64,000 bases of DNA from Aerococcaceae bacterium DSM 111176 (GCA_015863215.1 JACBXN010000001.1:1-64000); one strand, 5' to 3'; counted from the stretch's first letter, positions 1-8,569 are shown. Notes: generated by a model from the letters alone, not told the origin. Translations and numbers: made by a program.

Positions 1-36
1 ATATTCTTTATATTCTGAATCATATTTCTGTGACAT
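1..36 (-). CDS. Start of a possible IS3-family transposase OrfA (partial)
   Basis: Reading leftward from an ATG at 34-36, the first 12 codons give MSQKYDSEYKEY, preceded by the ribosome-binding site GAAAGGG. Many IS3-family OrfA (HTH) proteins begin with a similar K-Y-D-x-x-Y/F-K stretch. About 65 bases further upstream, the minus-strand sequence TAGACTAAAAAGTGGACA (102-119) resembles the terminal inverted repeat of IS3-group elements. The rest of the gene lies outside the window, so neither intactness nor the exact family can be judged. A non-transposase gene is possible. Confidence 0.45.
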   Translation of the reverse strand, partial: MSQKYDSEYKEY

Positions 37-101
37 AGTAGACACCCTTTCTATTATCTTTTCTTTATTATAATTCAATATGAACTATGTTTCATTCTCT
101 A

Positions 102-119
102 TGTCCACTTTTTAGTCTA
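102..119 (-). mobile_element. Possible IS3-type terminal inverted repeat
   Basis: TAGACTAAAAAGTGGACA on the minus strand sits 66 bases before the putative OrfA start, which is the usual distance for an IS3-family left end. No flanking target duplication can be checked, because the other end is outside the window. Confidence 0.35.
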
Positions 120-141
120 CCTCAACTACTAAATTTTTAAA

Positions 142-262
142 CCACGAAGGAGCGCATTTCATGCTACTACTCACTTTCCAAACCTCGAAGGAGCGCATTT
201 CATGCTACTACTCACTTTCCAAATCACGAAGGAGCGCATTTCATGCTACTACTCATGTTTAA
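142..262. repeat. Array A: three tandem 41-bp repeats
   Basis: The motif CGAAGGAGCGCATTTCATG begins at 145, 186 and 227, an exact period of 41 bp. The copies are nearly identical; the third diverges after about 33 bases. Each copy carries GAAGGAG followed 8 bases later by an ATG, so each looks like a ribosome-binding site plus start codon. The reading frames are short (10-33 codons) and shift between copies because 41 is not a multiple of 3. The array lies between the scrK terminator and the possible IS end. Confidence 0.9.
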
Positions 263-304
263 TCCACAAAAATAACCACCAACCTCATAAAAAGGTTGAT
301 GGTT
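260..304 (-). terminator. Terminator of the scr operon
   Basis: A 12-bp stem with one mismatch (274-285 with 293-304), a 7-base loop and, on the minus strand, a following ATTTTTG tract. It lies directly behind scrK. Confidence 0.85.
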
Positions 305-316
305 AGATACGCTTGT

Positions 317-1183
317 CTAACCCTTAGTTAATTCCTTCGCCATGGCTAAACAGCCAATGGTCGCTGCGTTATCGCCCAGTGCGGGTGTGACAATATAGTC
401 TTCTAATGGAGGTGTTGGTCGGTAATCCTTCATTAGTCGCTCGAACTCTGAGTGAATTTTTCCGATTAAGTGTTCTTGTTTCATGACCCCGCCACCTAAT
501 ACGATACGGCTTGGCGCCAGTGTTAAGTCTGAAATCATCGCTGCTTGGGCTAAATAATAAGCAACGAAGTCCCATACTTGATGATCTTCAGGAAGGTCTT
601 GTCCTTTAATGCCTGTTCGTCCTTCAATTGCAGGACCACAAGCCAGGCCTTCTAAACAATCGCCATGGAAAATACAATATCCTTCATAGTCATCTTCTGG
701 GTGCTTGCGAACCAAGATATGTCCCATTTCGGCATGGTTGATGCCTCCAACAAATTGACCTCGCTGGATTGCGCCTCCACCAAGGCCTGTTCCAATTGTG
801 AAGTAGACTAGACTATCGCCTTCAATTTGTGTCATTTCGCCATAAGCAGCTGCATTAACATCAGTTGTCCATGCGACCGGAATGTCATTCAAATGCGTTT
901 TGACATAGCCTACGAAGTCGAACTCTTGCCAGGCTACTTTTGGTGTATTAGTAAAATGTCCATATGTTGGTGAATTTTCTTGAATATCAATTGGACCAAA
1001 TGAGCCAATCCCGATTGACTTTAAATCTGCTAAATAGGGCTTAAAGAAATCAACGACTGCTGGCATTGTGTCGTCAGGTGTTCCAGTTGGGATCGACACT
1101 TGATCAATTAGTGTTAAATTGTCGTCACCTACTGAACAGACAAATTTCGTCCCTCCCGCTTCAATCGCACCTACAATACTCAT
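317..1183 (-). CDS. scrK: Fructokinase, ROK family
   Basis: This enzyme phosphorylates the fructose released by sucrose-6-phosphate hydrolase to fructose-6-phosphate in the cytoplasm. The 288-residue protein has the ROK features: an N-terminal phosphate-binding loop (EAGGTKF, near residue 9), the glycine-rich TIGTGLGGG near residue 130, and a zinc-binding cluster of His and Cys (GHILVRKH...GYCIFHGDC, near residues 155-176). The length is normal for bacterial ROK fructokinases. ATG at 1183 follows AAAGGAG by nine bases. One base separates it from scrB, so it is the last gene of the scrA-scrB-scrK operon and ends at a strong terminator. The sugar specificity is inferred from context and from the fructokinase-like N-terminus. 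Confidence 0.93.
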   Translation of the reverse strand: MSIVGAIEAGGTKFVCSVGDDNLTLIDQVSIPTGTPDDTMPAVVDFFKPYLADLKSIGIGSFGPIDIQENSPTYGHFTNTPKVAWQEFDFVGYVKTHLNDIPVAWTTDVNAAAYGEMTQIEGDSLVYFTIGTGLGGGAIQRGQFVGGINHAEMGHILVRKHPEDDYEGYCIFHGDCLEGLACGPAIEGRTGIKGQDLPEDHQVWDFVAYYLAQAAMISDLTLAPSRIVLGGGVMKQEHLIGKIHSEFERLMKDYRPTPPLEDYIVTPALGDNAATIGCLAMAKELTKG

Positions 1184-1184
1184 G

Positions 1185-2579
1185 CTAATTCGCTCCTTTA
1201 TAATCTTTACTTGGTATTAATGGATAGTAAGTCACTTGTGCCTTTCCATACAATTCTAAACGTAAATCGGCATTTTCGCTAGGGTAATAACGGCTACTCA
1301 TCACATATTCACCGTCATTTATATAAATTTCAACGGCTGAAGTATCGACAAATAACTGAATGTTGGATACTGCATCCACTTCAATTATTCGCTTACGGCG
1401 CCCATACCCTGATGGACCATGACTTAAAGCTAATTTCTTATCCTCAAATACCAGCTGGCTATCTTCTCCAAAACGAATCTCAAACGACTCTTGCTCAGGT
1501 AATTCTACTACAGCTTCATAAATATCGTTTATATTTTCAACTGTGAATTGATCATTTACATTGGTTTGAACACCTTCTTGACGCAATCCTTCATATTCAT
1601 GGAATGGTCTTTGATACAATTTACCTGCTTCAATCGTCAATTCACGAGGAATCGTCAGTGCATGTTGCCAGCCACGATTAATCGTCGGATTTGTATATTC
1701 TGGCATCGTGTCACCTAAGCCCATCCACGCTAATTGAATGCGACGACCCGCCTCATCTTCAAATGTATGGGGTGCATAGAAATCAAACCCATAATCTAAT
1801 TCATAAAATTCACCTGTTGGTGTAAAGGTAGCAGCCTCAAAATCAACATCCCCAAAACGGTACCCCGCTACATGCGTATTTTGATATTTATACTCTGTTG
1901 GTAAAATTCCTTGCGGCGAATAAATTAAGATTGCTTGTCCGTCGATAAAGAGTAGATCAGGACATTCCCACATATACCCCTCATCATCTTCAGCAACAAT
2001 CAGTTCGCCTTTAAAGTCCCAATCTTCTAAATTTTCTGAAACATATAATAAGATTGATCCCCGATTGTCGCATCTACGAGCGCCTAATACCATATAAAAG
2101 TTACCGTTATCTTCAATAATTTTCGGGTCACGAATGTGATCTGTATACCCGTCTGGAAACTCAGCATGAGGAATCACAACTTCTCGTTTATCAACGGTGT
2201 ACCCATCACGGCTAGTTACGTGAACGACATTTTGTTCACGCCCATTATAAATATAATCATAGTCTCCCGGCTTTTTCACATTACCGGTATAGAAGTAATG
2301 AATGACACCGTCTTCTACAATACTTCCCCCAGAATAAACGCCATCAATGTCAAAGGGTTGATCTGGTGACATAAATATTGGTTCTTGATGGAAATGCACT
2401 AAGTCAGTCGACGTTTGATGCCCCCAATGTGTTGCGCCACCATTTGGATCCTCAGGTACATATTGATAATAAATATGATACTTTCCATTAAATTGGACGG
2501 CACCATTTGGATCATTTAACCATCCTGTTTCAGGCATTAAATGATACTTTAAACGCCATTGGTCTTCCTGATGTTCCAT
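1185..2579 (-). CDS. scrB: Sucrose-6-phosphate hydrolase, GH32
   Basis: This enzyme cleaves the sucrose-6-phosphate delivered by the PTS into glucose-6-phosphate and fructose. The 464-residue protein shows the GH32 signatures: WLNDPNG with the nucleophile Asp close to the N-terminus, RDPK in the middle, and MWECPDL with the acid/base Glu. A beta-sandwich C-terminal domain follows. An in-frame start at 2636 would overlap scrA and has no ribosome-binding site. ATG 2579 is preceded by AGGAGG at good spacing and lies 19 bases behind the scrA stop, so it is preferred. It is followed by scrK after a single base. Confidence 0.94.
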   Translation of the reverse strand: MEHQEDQWRLKYHLMPETGWLNDPNGAVQFNGKYHIYYQYVPEDPNGGATHWGHQTSTDLVHFHQEPIFMSPDQPFDIDGVYSGGSIVEDGVIHYFYTGNVKKPGDYDYIYNGREQNVVHVTSRDGYTVDKREVVIPHAEFPDGYTDHIRDPKIIEDNGNFYMVLGARRCDNRGSILLYVSENLEDWDFKGELIVAEDDEGYMWECPDLLFIDGQAILIYSPQGILPTEYKYQNTHVAGYRFGDVDFEAATFTPTGEFYELDYGFDFYAPHTFEDEAGRRIQLAWMGLGDTMPEYTNPTINRGWQHALTIPRELTIEAGKLYQRPFHEYEGLRQEGVQTNVNDQFTVENINDIYEAVVELPEQESFEIRFGEDSQLVFEDKKLALSHGPSGYGRRKRIIEVDAVSNIQLFVDTSAVEIYINDGEYVMSSRYYPSENADLRLELYGKAQVTYYPLIPSKDYKGAN

Positions 2580-2598
2580 AAATGTTAACCTCCTTTTA

Positions 2599-3975
2599 TT
2601 ATGCCATTTCTTCTTTAATAACACGTTGTTGTGCAAATACTACTGCGAATCCAACCGCAAATGATACCGCAATGACAATTAAATATTGAACTAAAGCGCC
2701 CATATCTCCTGTGTATAGTAATAATCCCGGTACAAAAGTAATCCCCATACCTGGTGCTGCTAATTGGAATAAGTAAGTAACAAATCCACCTGCTGCTCCA
2801 CCGATAACACCTGAAATAAAGATACGGATCGCACGTAAGTTCACCCCGAATAATAGAGGCTCTGTAATACCAAACAGTGTTGGAATAGCTGAAGAAATCA
2901 TGTTCGAACGTTTAACACCCGATGCTAAAAACGCTGTCCCAATCGCTGCCCCAAATTGCCCTGCCATTGAAGCAGTTGTTAATGGTTGAATAACGTTTAG
3001 TCCTGTTTCACTAATTGAATTTAATTCCACAACCCCTAATGCATGGTGTAAACCAGTGACTACTAATAATTGTTGCAATGCGCCGAATAGAACATAACCA
3101 ATTCCAAATGGTGCATCAATTGCTGTAACAATACCACCTAATACAAAACGTTCAATCACTTGAATAATCGGACCCACTAGGAAGAAGATAATCCCCACTG
3201 TTAATGTCAGTGATAAGAATGGTGTCACAACTAGGTCCATCACTTGAGGAACCCATGAACGGAACCATTTCTCTAACTTACTTAAAGTCCAACCCGCAAT
3301 AATTGCTGGGAAAATTGACCCTTGATAACCGATTAAATCGATACCGAAGACTGTCAGAGGATCTGCTGTTCCACCACGAACGTCATAAGCATTGGGTAAT
3401 TGTGGTGCTACCATCATTAAACCAACTACGATCCCTAATACAGGGTTCCCACCAAATTTACGTGTTGCTGAATAAGCAATTAAAACTGGTAAGAATCCAA
3501 ATGCAGTATCTGTTAGTAATGTAAAGAATGCCGTCACTTCAGGCGTCATTTCCATTCCTAATTCTGTTAATAAATTACGAATACCCATTAATAATCCCGT
3601 CGTTACTAGCGCTGGGATGAGTGGTACTAAAATATCTGCTAAAATACGAACAAATTTTTGAACTGGATTTAAATTCGCATAAACATCTTCTTTCATTGAG
3701 TTACCTGACTCATTTGACGATTCGCTATCACCTAATATTTGTTGCATATCAGCATAAACATCATTAACAGTACCAGTTCCAAAAATAAATTGATGTTGCC
3801 CTGTTGAAAAGAAATACCCTTTACTACCTGTTACCTCGTCTGCCTTATCTTTATCTACAACACTATCATCATGCAGAATAATACGCATACGCGTTGCGCA
3901 ATGCTCATAATTCTTAATATTCTCTTTCCCACCAATAACATCCAACATCTCTTTGACTGACTGTTCATGTTTCAT
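2599..3975 (-). CDS. scrA: Sucrose PTS permease, EIIBC (no IIA domain)
   Basis: This membrane permease imports and phosphorylates sucrose. The 458-residue protein has an N-terminal IIB domain with phospho-accepting Cys26 in YEHCATRMR, then a IIC domain with about ten hydrophobic segments and the family motif GITEPLLFG. It ends straight after the IIC domain, so the IIA domain must come from another protein; TreP, encoded at 32705-34735, carries a glucose-type IIA. ATG 3975 follows GGAGG by eight bases and is preferred over the in-frame start at 4008, which lies just downstream of the promoter and operator. It is the first structural gene of the operon. Confidence 0.93.
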   Translation of the reverse strand: MKHEQSVKEMLDVIGGKENIKNYEHCATRMRIILHDDSVVDKDKADEVTGSKGYFFSTGQHQFIFGTGTVNDVYADMQQILGDSESSNESGNSMKEDVYANLNPVQKFVRILADILVPLIPALVTTGLLMGIRNLLTELGMEMTPEVTAFFTLLTDTAFGFLPVLIAYSATRKFGGNPVLGIVVGLMMVAPQLPNAYDVRGGTADPLTVFGIDLIGYQGSIFPAIIAGWTLSKLEKWFRSWVPQVMDLVVTPFLSLTLTVGIIFFLVGPIIQVIERFVLGGIVTAIDAPFGIGYVLFGALQQLLVVTGLHHALGVVELNSISETGLNVIQPLTTASMAGQFGAAIGTAFLASGVKRSNMISSAIPTLFGITEPLLFGVNLRAIRIFISGVIGGAAGGFVTYLFQLAAPGMGITFVPGLLLYTGDMGALVQYLIVIAVSFAVGFAVVFAQQRVIKEEMA

Positions 3976-4024
3976 TTTAGATTCCTCCAATATTTTTTCT
4001 GATTCCAAAATTGCGCATCATTTC

Positions 4025-4036
4025 GGAACCGGTTCC
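4025..4036. promoter_or_regulatory. ScrR operator
   Basis: GGAACCGGTTCC is a perfect 12-bp palindrome with the central CCGG typical of LacI-family sucrose repressor sites. It covers the expected transcription start of the scrA promoter, so a bound repressor would block initiation. Confidence 0.88.
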
Positions 4037-4041
4037 ACTAC

Positions 4042-4070
4042 ATAATAAAAGAAATGAATCAAAAAGTAAA
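4042..4070 (-). promoter_or_regulatory. scrA promoter
   Basis: TTTACT, 17 bases, TATTAT on the minus strand. It starts just beyond the scrR stop codon, and the ScrR operator lies immediately downstream. Confidence 0.75.
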
Positions 4071-4076
4071 GCCCTT

Positions 4077-5066
4077 TCATTCATTTTCTTTTAATTTTGT
4101 TGAATCCGTTTGATTCATAACAACAGAAAGAATCATCGGCTCATTTTTGTCGATATTTAGATGTTCATCATCTGTCGCCACTTGAACAGCCACTTCACCC
4201 ATTTCATAATATGGGAAATTGACAGTCGTAATCGTTGGCGTTAAATATTCTGCTGCTTTATATCCACCAAACCCACTTAATGAAAAGTCATTTGGAATTG
4301 AATACCCTAACTCCTGAGCTGCTCCATGAATCCCAATCGCAATATGATCAGTCGCTGCCGCAATATACGTTGCATCCAATTGAGGTAGAAAGTTTAATGC
4401 CTTATCTCGTGCATTCGTTCTTGAAAAATCCGTTTCAATATAAGTAATCTCTGCCCCATTTTCCTCTGCGTAATCATAAAAACCTTTTTTACGTAACACA
4501 CCTACTGCATAGTCCTCCTCTGTCACACCAATAAAAGCGAGTTTTTGGTGACCAAGAGCAATTGCGTGTTGAGCGATGAGTTTACCGGCGCGGTAGTCAT
4601 CATATACTAGTGCTTGTGCACCAGAGATAGACTGACCAATCAGAATAATCGGGACAGTTGATTCCCTGATGACCCTTTTCAATTCCTCGTTCATAAAACT
4701 TCCGAGTAAAATAATACTATCAACCTTTTGTGTTTGAAGTGTTAGGATATTTCTGAGTGTTCTCTCACGATTTAAATTAGCACTCATAATAATTAAATTA
4801 ATACCACGTTCTGTTGCTGCTGCATCAATTCCCTTTAAAACCTCATTTGTTGAGGACGAGTCATACCTTGGGATAATTACACCAATCATATTTGATTTCC
4901 CAGCCTTTAAGCTTTGTGCAAAAGGGTTGGGTTGATATCCGGTTTCTTTTATAATCGCATCAATTTTCTTGCGCGTATTCTTACCAACAGATCCATTATT
5001 TAAATACCTGGATACTGTACTCTTCGAGACACCTGCCATTTTAGCAATATCTTGTAATGTTACCAT
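4077..5066 (-). CDS. scrR: Sucrose operon repressor, LacI family
   Basis: This regulator represses the sucrose genes in the absence of sucrose or fructose. The 329-residue protein begins with a LacI helix-turn-helix (TLQDIAKMAGVSKSTVSRYL) and hinge, followed by a periplasmic-binding-protein-like effector domain. The YLNNGSVG segment is characteristic of ScrR-type members. ATG 5066 has AAAGGGG seven bases upstream; the TTG codon just before it is not needed. It lies upstream of scrA in the same direction, with the operator and scrA promoter between them. The assignment as sucrose repressor rests on this context. Confidence 0.9.
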   Translation of the reverse strand: MVTLQDIAKMAGVSKSTVSRYLNNGSVGKNTRKKIDAIIKETGYQPNPFAQSLKAGKSNMIGVIIPRYDSSSTNEVLKGIDAAATERGINLIIMSANLNRERTLRNILTLQTQKVDSIILLGSFMNEELKRVIRESTVPIILIGQSISGAQALVYDDYRAGKLIAQHAIALGHQKLAFIGVTEEDYAVGVLRKKGFYDYAEENGAEITYIETDFSRTNARDKALNFLPQLDATYIAAATDHIAIGIHGAAQELGYSIPNDFSLSGFGGYKAAEYLTPTITTVNFPYYEMGEVAVQVATDDEHLNIDKNEPMILSVVMNQTDSTKLKENE

Positions 5067-5173
5067 CAACTCACCCCTTTCTCTCTAATACTAGATTACC
5101 ATATTTTACGATCAATTATCTGAAAATATAGCATATGATTCAGTAATTAAAATGGCACAATCGCCACATTTGC

Positions 5174-5202
5174 TTGATTTAATGTCATTGGGGCAGTAGA
5201 AT
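5174..5202 (+). promoter_or_regulatory. folT promoter
   Basis: TTGATT, 17 bases, TAGAAT. Transcription would start near 5209, just ahead of the riboswitch. Confidence 0.65.
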
Positions 5203-5218
5203 GAGTGTAATATCATAT

Positions 5219-5340
5219 CAGAGTAGAGAGTGAAGCGTTAAGTAGTCGTGGATGGGATGTAGCCATGGCGCGAAAACAGTGCATACTGTTGCGATTTCCT
5301 CTCGCATTCGCTGCATAAATCACTTATTTGTAGCTCTCTG
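5219..5340 (+). ncRNA. THF (tetrahydrofolate) riboswitch
   Basis: The leader contains the two conserved blocks of the class I THF aptamer, GCGTTAAGT (5235-5243) and GGATGGGATGT (5250-5260). They are followed by the long arm and the 3' GCTGCAT segment. The ends close as CAGAG (5219-5223) with CTCTG (5336-5340). It sits 25 bases before folT, whose product is the folate-specific ECF component, so each assignment supports the other. No terminator hairpin follows. The CTCTCT of the closing strand can also pair with the folT ribosome-binding site GGAGAG (5352-5357), so control is probably at translation. Confidence 0.88.
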
Positions 5341-5365
5341 AAATAATTTAAGGAGAGTGATATTA

Positions 5366-5914
5366 ATGGATTCGTTAAAAAAACGTCCAACAACGACGCG
5401 TAAATTATCTACACGTCAAATTACAGCAATGGGAGTTATGTTAGCTATTCTTATTGTGTTGAGTTTCGTACCTTCAATTAACTTTGGTAATTTGGTACAA
5501 ATTGGCTTTGGTTTTATGGGAACTGCTTTTGCGGGGGCTTTATTTGGCCCAGGTTATGGAGCTGTTTTAGCAGTTGCTAACGACCTCATTACTTATTTCA
5601 TGAACGGTACAGGCTTCTTCTTCCCTGGTTTTACGCTAACAGCTGGATTAGGGGCATGGATTTATGGCCGTGTATTATGGCGCCGTGAAAAGAATTGGAA
5701 GAATATTTTACTTGCTGTGACTTTAGTTACACTTATTTGTAATATTGGCTTAAATTCTGTCTGGATTAAGATTATGTACGACCGCGCATTCGCCGTATTT
5801 ATGCCAATGCGTATTTATAAAAACTTAATTAGTTTACCGTTAAACACTGTTATCTTGATGGTCATCTTTAATTTAGATGCTGTAAAACGTATTATTAAAA
5901 AGTATGAAATGTAA
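5366..5914 (+). CDS. folT: Folate ECF transporter substrate-binding subunit
   Basis: This integral membrane S component binds folate and works with the shared energy-coupling module (EcfA, EcfA', EcfT), which is not encoded here. The 182-residue protein has about six hydrophobic segments and the FolT-type pattern: an N-terminal LSTRQITAMGVMLAIL helix, GAxFGPGYGAVLAV, then a ND.I.YF motif and a basic loop before the last helices. ATG 5366 has AAGGAGAG eight bases upstream; a GTG at 5357 lies inside that site. Folate specificity is supported by the riboswitch ahead of it. It is a single-gene unit ending at a terminator. Confidence 0.9.
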   Translation: MDSLKKRPTTTRKLSTRQITAMGVMLAILIVLSFVPSINFGNLVQIGFGFMGTAFAGALFGPGYGAVLAVANDLITYFMNGTGFFFPGFTLTAGLGAWIYGRVLWRREKNWKNILLAVTLVTLICNIGLNSVWIKIMYDRAFAVFMPMRIYKNLISLPLNTVILMVIFNLDAVKRIIKKYEM

Positions 5915-5921
5915 TTAATGA

Positions 5922-5949
5922 GGCTGAAGTCGATGACTTCGGCTTTTTT
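5922..5949 (+). terminator. folT terminator
   Basis: A 9-bp stem (5923-5931 with 5935-5943), a 3-base loop and six T. Confidence 0.88.
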
Positions 5950-6001
5950 GTTTGTACCAATATAAAAACTACCCCTCTAATTGACGAGTAGTTCGATTTA
6001 C

Positions 6002-6817
6002 TTATTTAATTGGACGGTAATACTTTTTAGTGGGGGTGATAATGTCACTAAAGACATCAATACGCTGTCCGTCCAATGTAATAACATTAAAGCCGAGATG
6101 GTTCGTGTAATACATTTCTTGATCGGCCGGATGGAAGCCACAATAAATCGATGGGGCTGTCCATAATGGCGTCGTTCCAATCATCGTTGAGCGGTTCATA
6201 TGAACATGTCCGGCAAAAATTCCGAGTAATTTCGAGTCTTGTAAAATAGCACGTGTTAAATCACTCACCTCAGTGTAAGGAAGGCCTTCTTGAATTAAAA
6301 TATCCAGCGGATGATGCATGAATATAATAACTCTATCTTGTTGAGCACGTTCTAATTGAGTTTTCAGCCACTCGCCTTGTTCATCTGAAATTTGAGCGGT
6401 TCTCGACTCCGGCTCAAAGTTATCTAGGAAAATGAAACGATAATCGTCATGGTCAATCACATAATCATAGAGCCACTCACGGCGGGGTGCTTCTTGATTG
6501 CGTGGTGTCTCTAACCCCTTCATCCCCTTGTAAAAGTGGTCCCTACGGTCATGATTGCCTAACGCATAATAGATTGGCAGTGATTTAGGAATATACTGGT
6601 TGATGAGTTTTTGAAATGCTTTGTAGTCTGCCGCATCTCCTTCATGAACTAAATCTCCAGTGATGACAACCATGTCAAAGCCTTGAAATTGCATTGTTTT
6701 AAGGAATGTTTCCAGCACATGTGGCGGGAAATAATCAATTCCCATCTTTTCTAATTGTCTTTTATACTTTAAGCGGAAATGTGTATCAGATAAATGCAAT
6801 ATTCTAAACTTCGACAT
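6002..6817 (-). CDS. Metallophosphoesterase (cyclic-nucleotide phosphodiesterase-like)
   Basis: This is a cytoplasmic calcineurin-type phosphoesterase of 271 residues. The dimetal motifs appear in order: DTH (HLSDTHFR, residue 9 on), GDLVHEGD near residue 55, GNHDRR near residue 90, MHHP near residue 168 and GHVH near residue 203. This arrangement resembles CpdA/Icc-type 3',5'-cyclic nucleotide phosphodiesterases, but the family also contains other phosphoesterases and the substrate is unknown. ATG 6817 has AGGAGGG upstream. It stands alone, converging with folT. Confidence 0.82.
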   Translation of the reverse strand: MSKFRILHLSDTHFRLKYKRQLEKMGIDYFPPHVLETFLKTMQFQGFDMVVITGDLVHEGDAADYKAFQKLINQYIPKSLPIYYALGNHDRRDHFYKGMKGLETPRNQEAPRREWLYDYVIDHDDYRFIFLDNFEPESRTAQISDEQGEWLKTQLERAQQDRVIIFMHHPLDILIQEGLPYTEVSDLTRAILQDSKLLGIFAGHVHMNRSTMIGTTPLWTAPSIYCGFHPADQEMYYTNHLGFNVITLDGQRIDVFSDIITPTKKYYRPIK

Positions 6818-6905
6818 GCTTACCCTCCTCGTAAAATACAGTTACATCAATGTTAACGCCTCTTTATTAAATTATAGTGTATTTCGTGTAAAATTCGTGT
6901 AAAGA

Positions 6906-8231
6906 TTAAATAAATTGACTCAATATGAGTAAATAAATAAGTGTAATAAACCAAGTGACCGTACTCGGTATTGACCAAGTAATAATTTGTTCTTTGACGT
7001 TTCGGCGGTCGAATGAATTATTAACCACCCAAAAATAGGAATCATTAAAGTATGAAAAGAATACCGAACCCCCACCAACTGCGATCGTCCCTAAAACAGG
7101 ATCAATACCTAATTGAGCTAGAATAGGCGCAGAGATTGAGGCTGCCGTTACCATCGCAACTGAACCCGATCCTTGAATAATTCGGAGCAGTGTTGAAATA
7201 ATAAAGGGTAATAATATCGGTGGTATAGCAGTCTCAGCAAGCGTTTGGGCAATAAAATGACCTGCTCCGCTTTCATTTACGACATGCCCAAGTGCGCCTC
7301 CGGCACCAACCATCAGTAAAATGTTAACCCCAGCTCGCACTCCTTCATTGAATGCCTCTTGCACTGTTTCACGAGTCATGTCACGGGTTAATATGACAAG
7401 TGCAACTAGAATACCTATTCCAACAGCAACCATTGGGTCTCCTGCGAAGCCTAGAATAGTCATTACAGGGCCAGTCAGTCCAGCTAGTTGAAGAACAATG
7501 TTAGACACGATTAAAATAACCGGAACACCGATCGGAGTAATTGACGCTAATATTGAGGGCAGTACTTTTCCTGAAGCTTTATCTAAGAATTCCGTCTCAG
7601 CATCTGGTATATCATTATATCTTTTGCCTAAGTATTCCGCGTAAAAGGCAAAGAATACCATCATAATCAGTGACAAGATCGTTCCCCACAACATGACGTT
7701 AACGAGATTGGCATCAAAAATACCTGCTGCTCCAATTGGCGCAGATGCCGGTGGTACAAAGTTATGCGATAAGAATAGACCTGCCGCTAGGGAAACGCCT
7801 AATTTAGTCAGTGGAATTTGCTTTTTAACCGCAATATTTTGGGCAATTGGAAAGAGCATCACATAAGCGGGAATAGCGAAGATAGCTAGTGCCGCAATAA
7901 ATCCGGTCACCATTAAGGCAATATGTTCACGCCCTTCTCCCATTAAATCAATTAAGAAATTGGCAATCGAATCGGTCGCACCTGATATTTCCAGAATTTT
8001 ACCTAACATGACACCCAGAGTGATTAAAATCCCCAAACTACCTAGCGTATTCCCAAACCCAGTTTGTACAGCTGTTATCACCAGGCCGGGCTCCATACCA
8101 CCCACTAATCCGGTAATAAAAGCAGTAATGATTAAAGCGAGAAATACATGCAATTTGGTTTTGAGTAGCATATAAATGAGCGAGGCCGTTCCAATGACTA
8201 GGCCGACAATCATTTGTAATTCTGGTGTCAT
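6906..8231 (-). CDS. GntP-family permease (gluconate/organic acid:proton symporter-like)
   Basis: This 441-residue membrane protein has about 12 hydrophobic segments. Family features include the paired glycine-rich segments GVMLGKILEISGATDSIA and GAGGALGHVVNESGAG, and a C-terminal FNDSYFWVV motif found in GntP/IdnT/DsdX-type transporters. The true substrate could be gluconate, another sugar acid, a hydroxy acid or serine; there is no neighbouring catabolic gene to decide. ATG 8231 has only a weak GAAAGAAG site. It is transcribed away from the large intergenic region at 8232-8899. Confidence 0.82.
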   Translation of the reverse strand: MTPELQMIVGLVIGTASLIYMLLKTKLHVFLALIITAFITGLVGGMEPGLVITAVQTGFGNTLGSLGILITLGVMLGKILEISGATDSIANFLIDLMGEGREHIALMVTGFIAALAIFAIPAYVMLFPIAQNIAVKKQIPLTKLGVSLAAGLFLSHNFVPPASAPIGAAGIFDANLVNVMLWGTILSLIMMVFFAFYAEYLGKRYNDIPDAETEFLDKASGKVLPSILASITPIGVPVILIVSNIVLQLAGLTGPVMTILGFAGDPMVAVGIGILVALVILTRDMTRETVQEAFNEGVRAGVNILLMVGAGGALGHVVNESGAGHFIAQTLAETAIPPILLPFIISTLLRIIQGSGSVAMVTAASISAPILAQLGIDPVLGTIAVGGGSVFFSYFNDSYFWVVNNSFDRRNVKEQIITWSIPSTVTWFITLIYLLILSQFI

Positions 8232-8457
8232 CTCTTCAACTTCTTTCCAATTCTATTTTGTTCATCCATTCACTTAATAATCTAAGTATAGCGAATTTTA
8301 TATTTTGAGTAAATGGGATTTTGGTTTTTAATAAAGTATGCTAGAGGAATGCTGGTTAGATGTATTTTTAGCTTTGAAGACGCGTGTCCAGTTAGTGACG
8401 CCATTTTAAGTCTGTATGGAGTGGTTGAGTTTTCAAAATTAGGGTGTGAGGGGGCAG

Positions 8458-8569
8458 AAGTGAAAAATTTTAGCTATAATTTTTCAGTTCGCCAGCTTTT
8501 TCATGCTAAACTGAAAAAAATCAGCCTTTATTTTTCAGTTCTAGAGCTTTTTCAGTCTGAACTGAAAAA
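8458..8569. repeat. Array E: tandem palindromes with 51-bp period
   Basis: Two 39-bp palindromes (8480-8518 and 8531-8569) have 10-bp arms TTTTTCAGTT / AACTGAAAAA and a shared GCTTTTTCA inside. Every landmark is offset by exactly 51 bp. A third, decayed copy is visible upstream (AAGTGAAAAA at 8458-8467, again 51 bp away). Confidence 0.85.
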
